A DNA stretch of 51,706 nucleotides. Source: Viridibacillus arvi (GTDB lineage Bacteria > Bacillota > Bacilli > Bacillales_A > Planococcaceae). The notes beneath the pieces were generated by a model, which saw nothing but the letters and a program-made list of their open reading frames with translations, was not told the DNA's origin and did not search any database. The stretch is from assembly GCF_001274945.1 (NCBI RefSeq), contig NZ_LILB01000001.1, positions 650,610 through 702,315 on the forward strand. The letters are read 5' to 3'. Every line of letters begins with the position of its first letter. Position 1 is the first letter of the stretch. Positions 51,625 to 51,706 of the stretch are shown here, piece by piece. Made by a program: the position numbers and the translations under genes.

Positions 51625-51706
51625 ATTATAGGGACTGACCCCAAATGTATAGACAAATAAAAAAAGCATCTTCGATTGAATTCGGGTTTAGATACCTAAA
51701 ATTCAA
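51625..51706 (+). mobile_element. Possible end of an IS3-family element
   Basis: AGGGACTGACCCCAAATG then TATAGACAAATAAAAAAAG resembles the terminal inverted repeat of IS3-family elements (a TGACCCCAAAAA-GTTAGAC-type end). The partner end and transposase, if present, would lie beyond the window. It may instead be a solo remnant. Confidence 0.4.

Noticed and set aside
1-51706. CRISPR array, tRNA or rRNA genes
   Set aside because: No regularly spaced direct repeats, no cloverleaf or rRNA-like sequence was noticed on either strand; a formal tRNAscan or CRISPR search was not possible.

Overview
The window is low-GC Firmicute DNA. It shows strong AGGAGG-type ribosome binding sites, many TTG starts, sigma-A promoters with extended -10 boxes, dense rho-independent terminators, a BirA-type operator, a LexA/DinR-type box and a SAM-I riboswitch. 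Gene content (namA, sbcDC, yhfT/yhfS-like genes, speDEB, DUF4085, DUF4395, YtrA-type regulator) suggests Bacillales, probably Lysinibacillus/Solibacillus-like Planococcaceae (Caryophanaceae). This placement is inference. No rRNA, tRNA, CRISPR array, prophage or complete insertion sequence was seen.

Layout. 1-1.9 kb: a 34-bp perfect palindrome, then three small orphan genes separated by copies of a short hairpin-bearing repeat; two more copies lie near 20.7-20.9 kb. 2.2-7.6 kb: NADPH dehydrogenase namA converging on sbcDC, which has a LexA-like box over its promoter. 7.9-15.9 kb: a minus-strand operon reading bioY, acyl-CoA ligase, thiolase, two MaoC-type hot-dog proteins, SDR reductase, ecfA1, ecfA2, ecfT and a CHY zinc-finger protein, headed by a BirA-like operator over the promoter. 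15.9-19.7 kb: an NSS sodium symporter, a Bcr/CflA efflux protein and a crotonase. 19.9-23.9 kb: two acetyltransferases around a YtrA-type GntR/ABC operon. 24.3-29.4 kb: metK-speA-speD-speE-speB in one tight operon behind a SAM-I riboswitch. 29.4-34.2 kb: an AT-rich gap and small orphan genes, including an apparently frameshifted membrane protein, a P-loop protein with an Asp23-like C-terminus and a Cof-type phosphatase. 34.2-37.9 kb: two chemoreceptors. 39.3-44.9 kb: oppABCDF. 45-51.6 kb: accessory genes (DUF4085, DUF4395, nucleotidyltransferase, lipoprotein, DUF1835, DUF981-like). The last ~80 bases resemble the end of an IS3-family element.

The two most interesting systems are the biotin-regulated cluster and the SAM/polyamine operon. 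The first joins biotin uptake (BioY plus a complete EcfA1A2T energising module) to a nearly complete CoA-linked C2-elongation or beta-oxidation cycle: ligase, thiolase, ketoreductase and HadAB-like dehydratase, with no enoyl reductase. This could make or salvage a biotin precursor such as pimeloyl-CoA. The second puts SAM synthesis and the whole arginine-to-spermidine route under one SAM-sensing leader.
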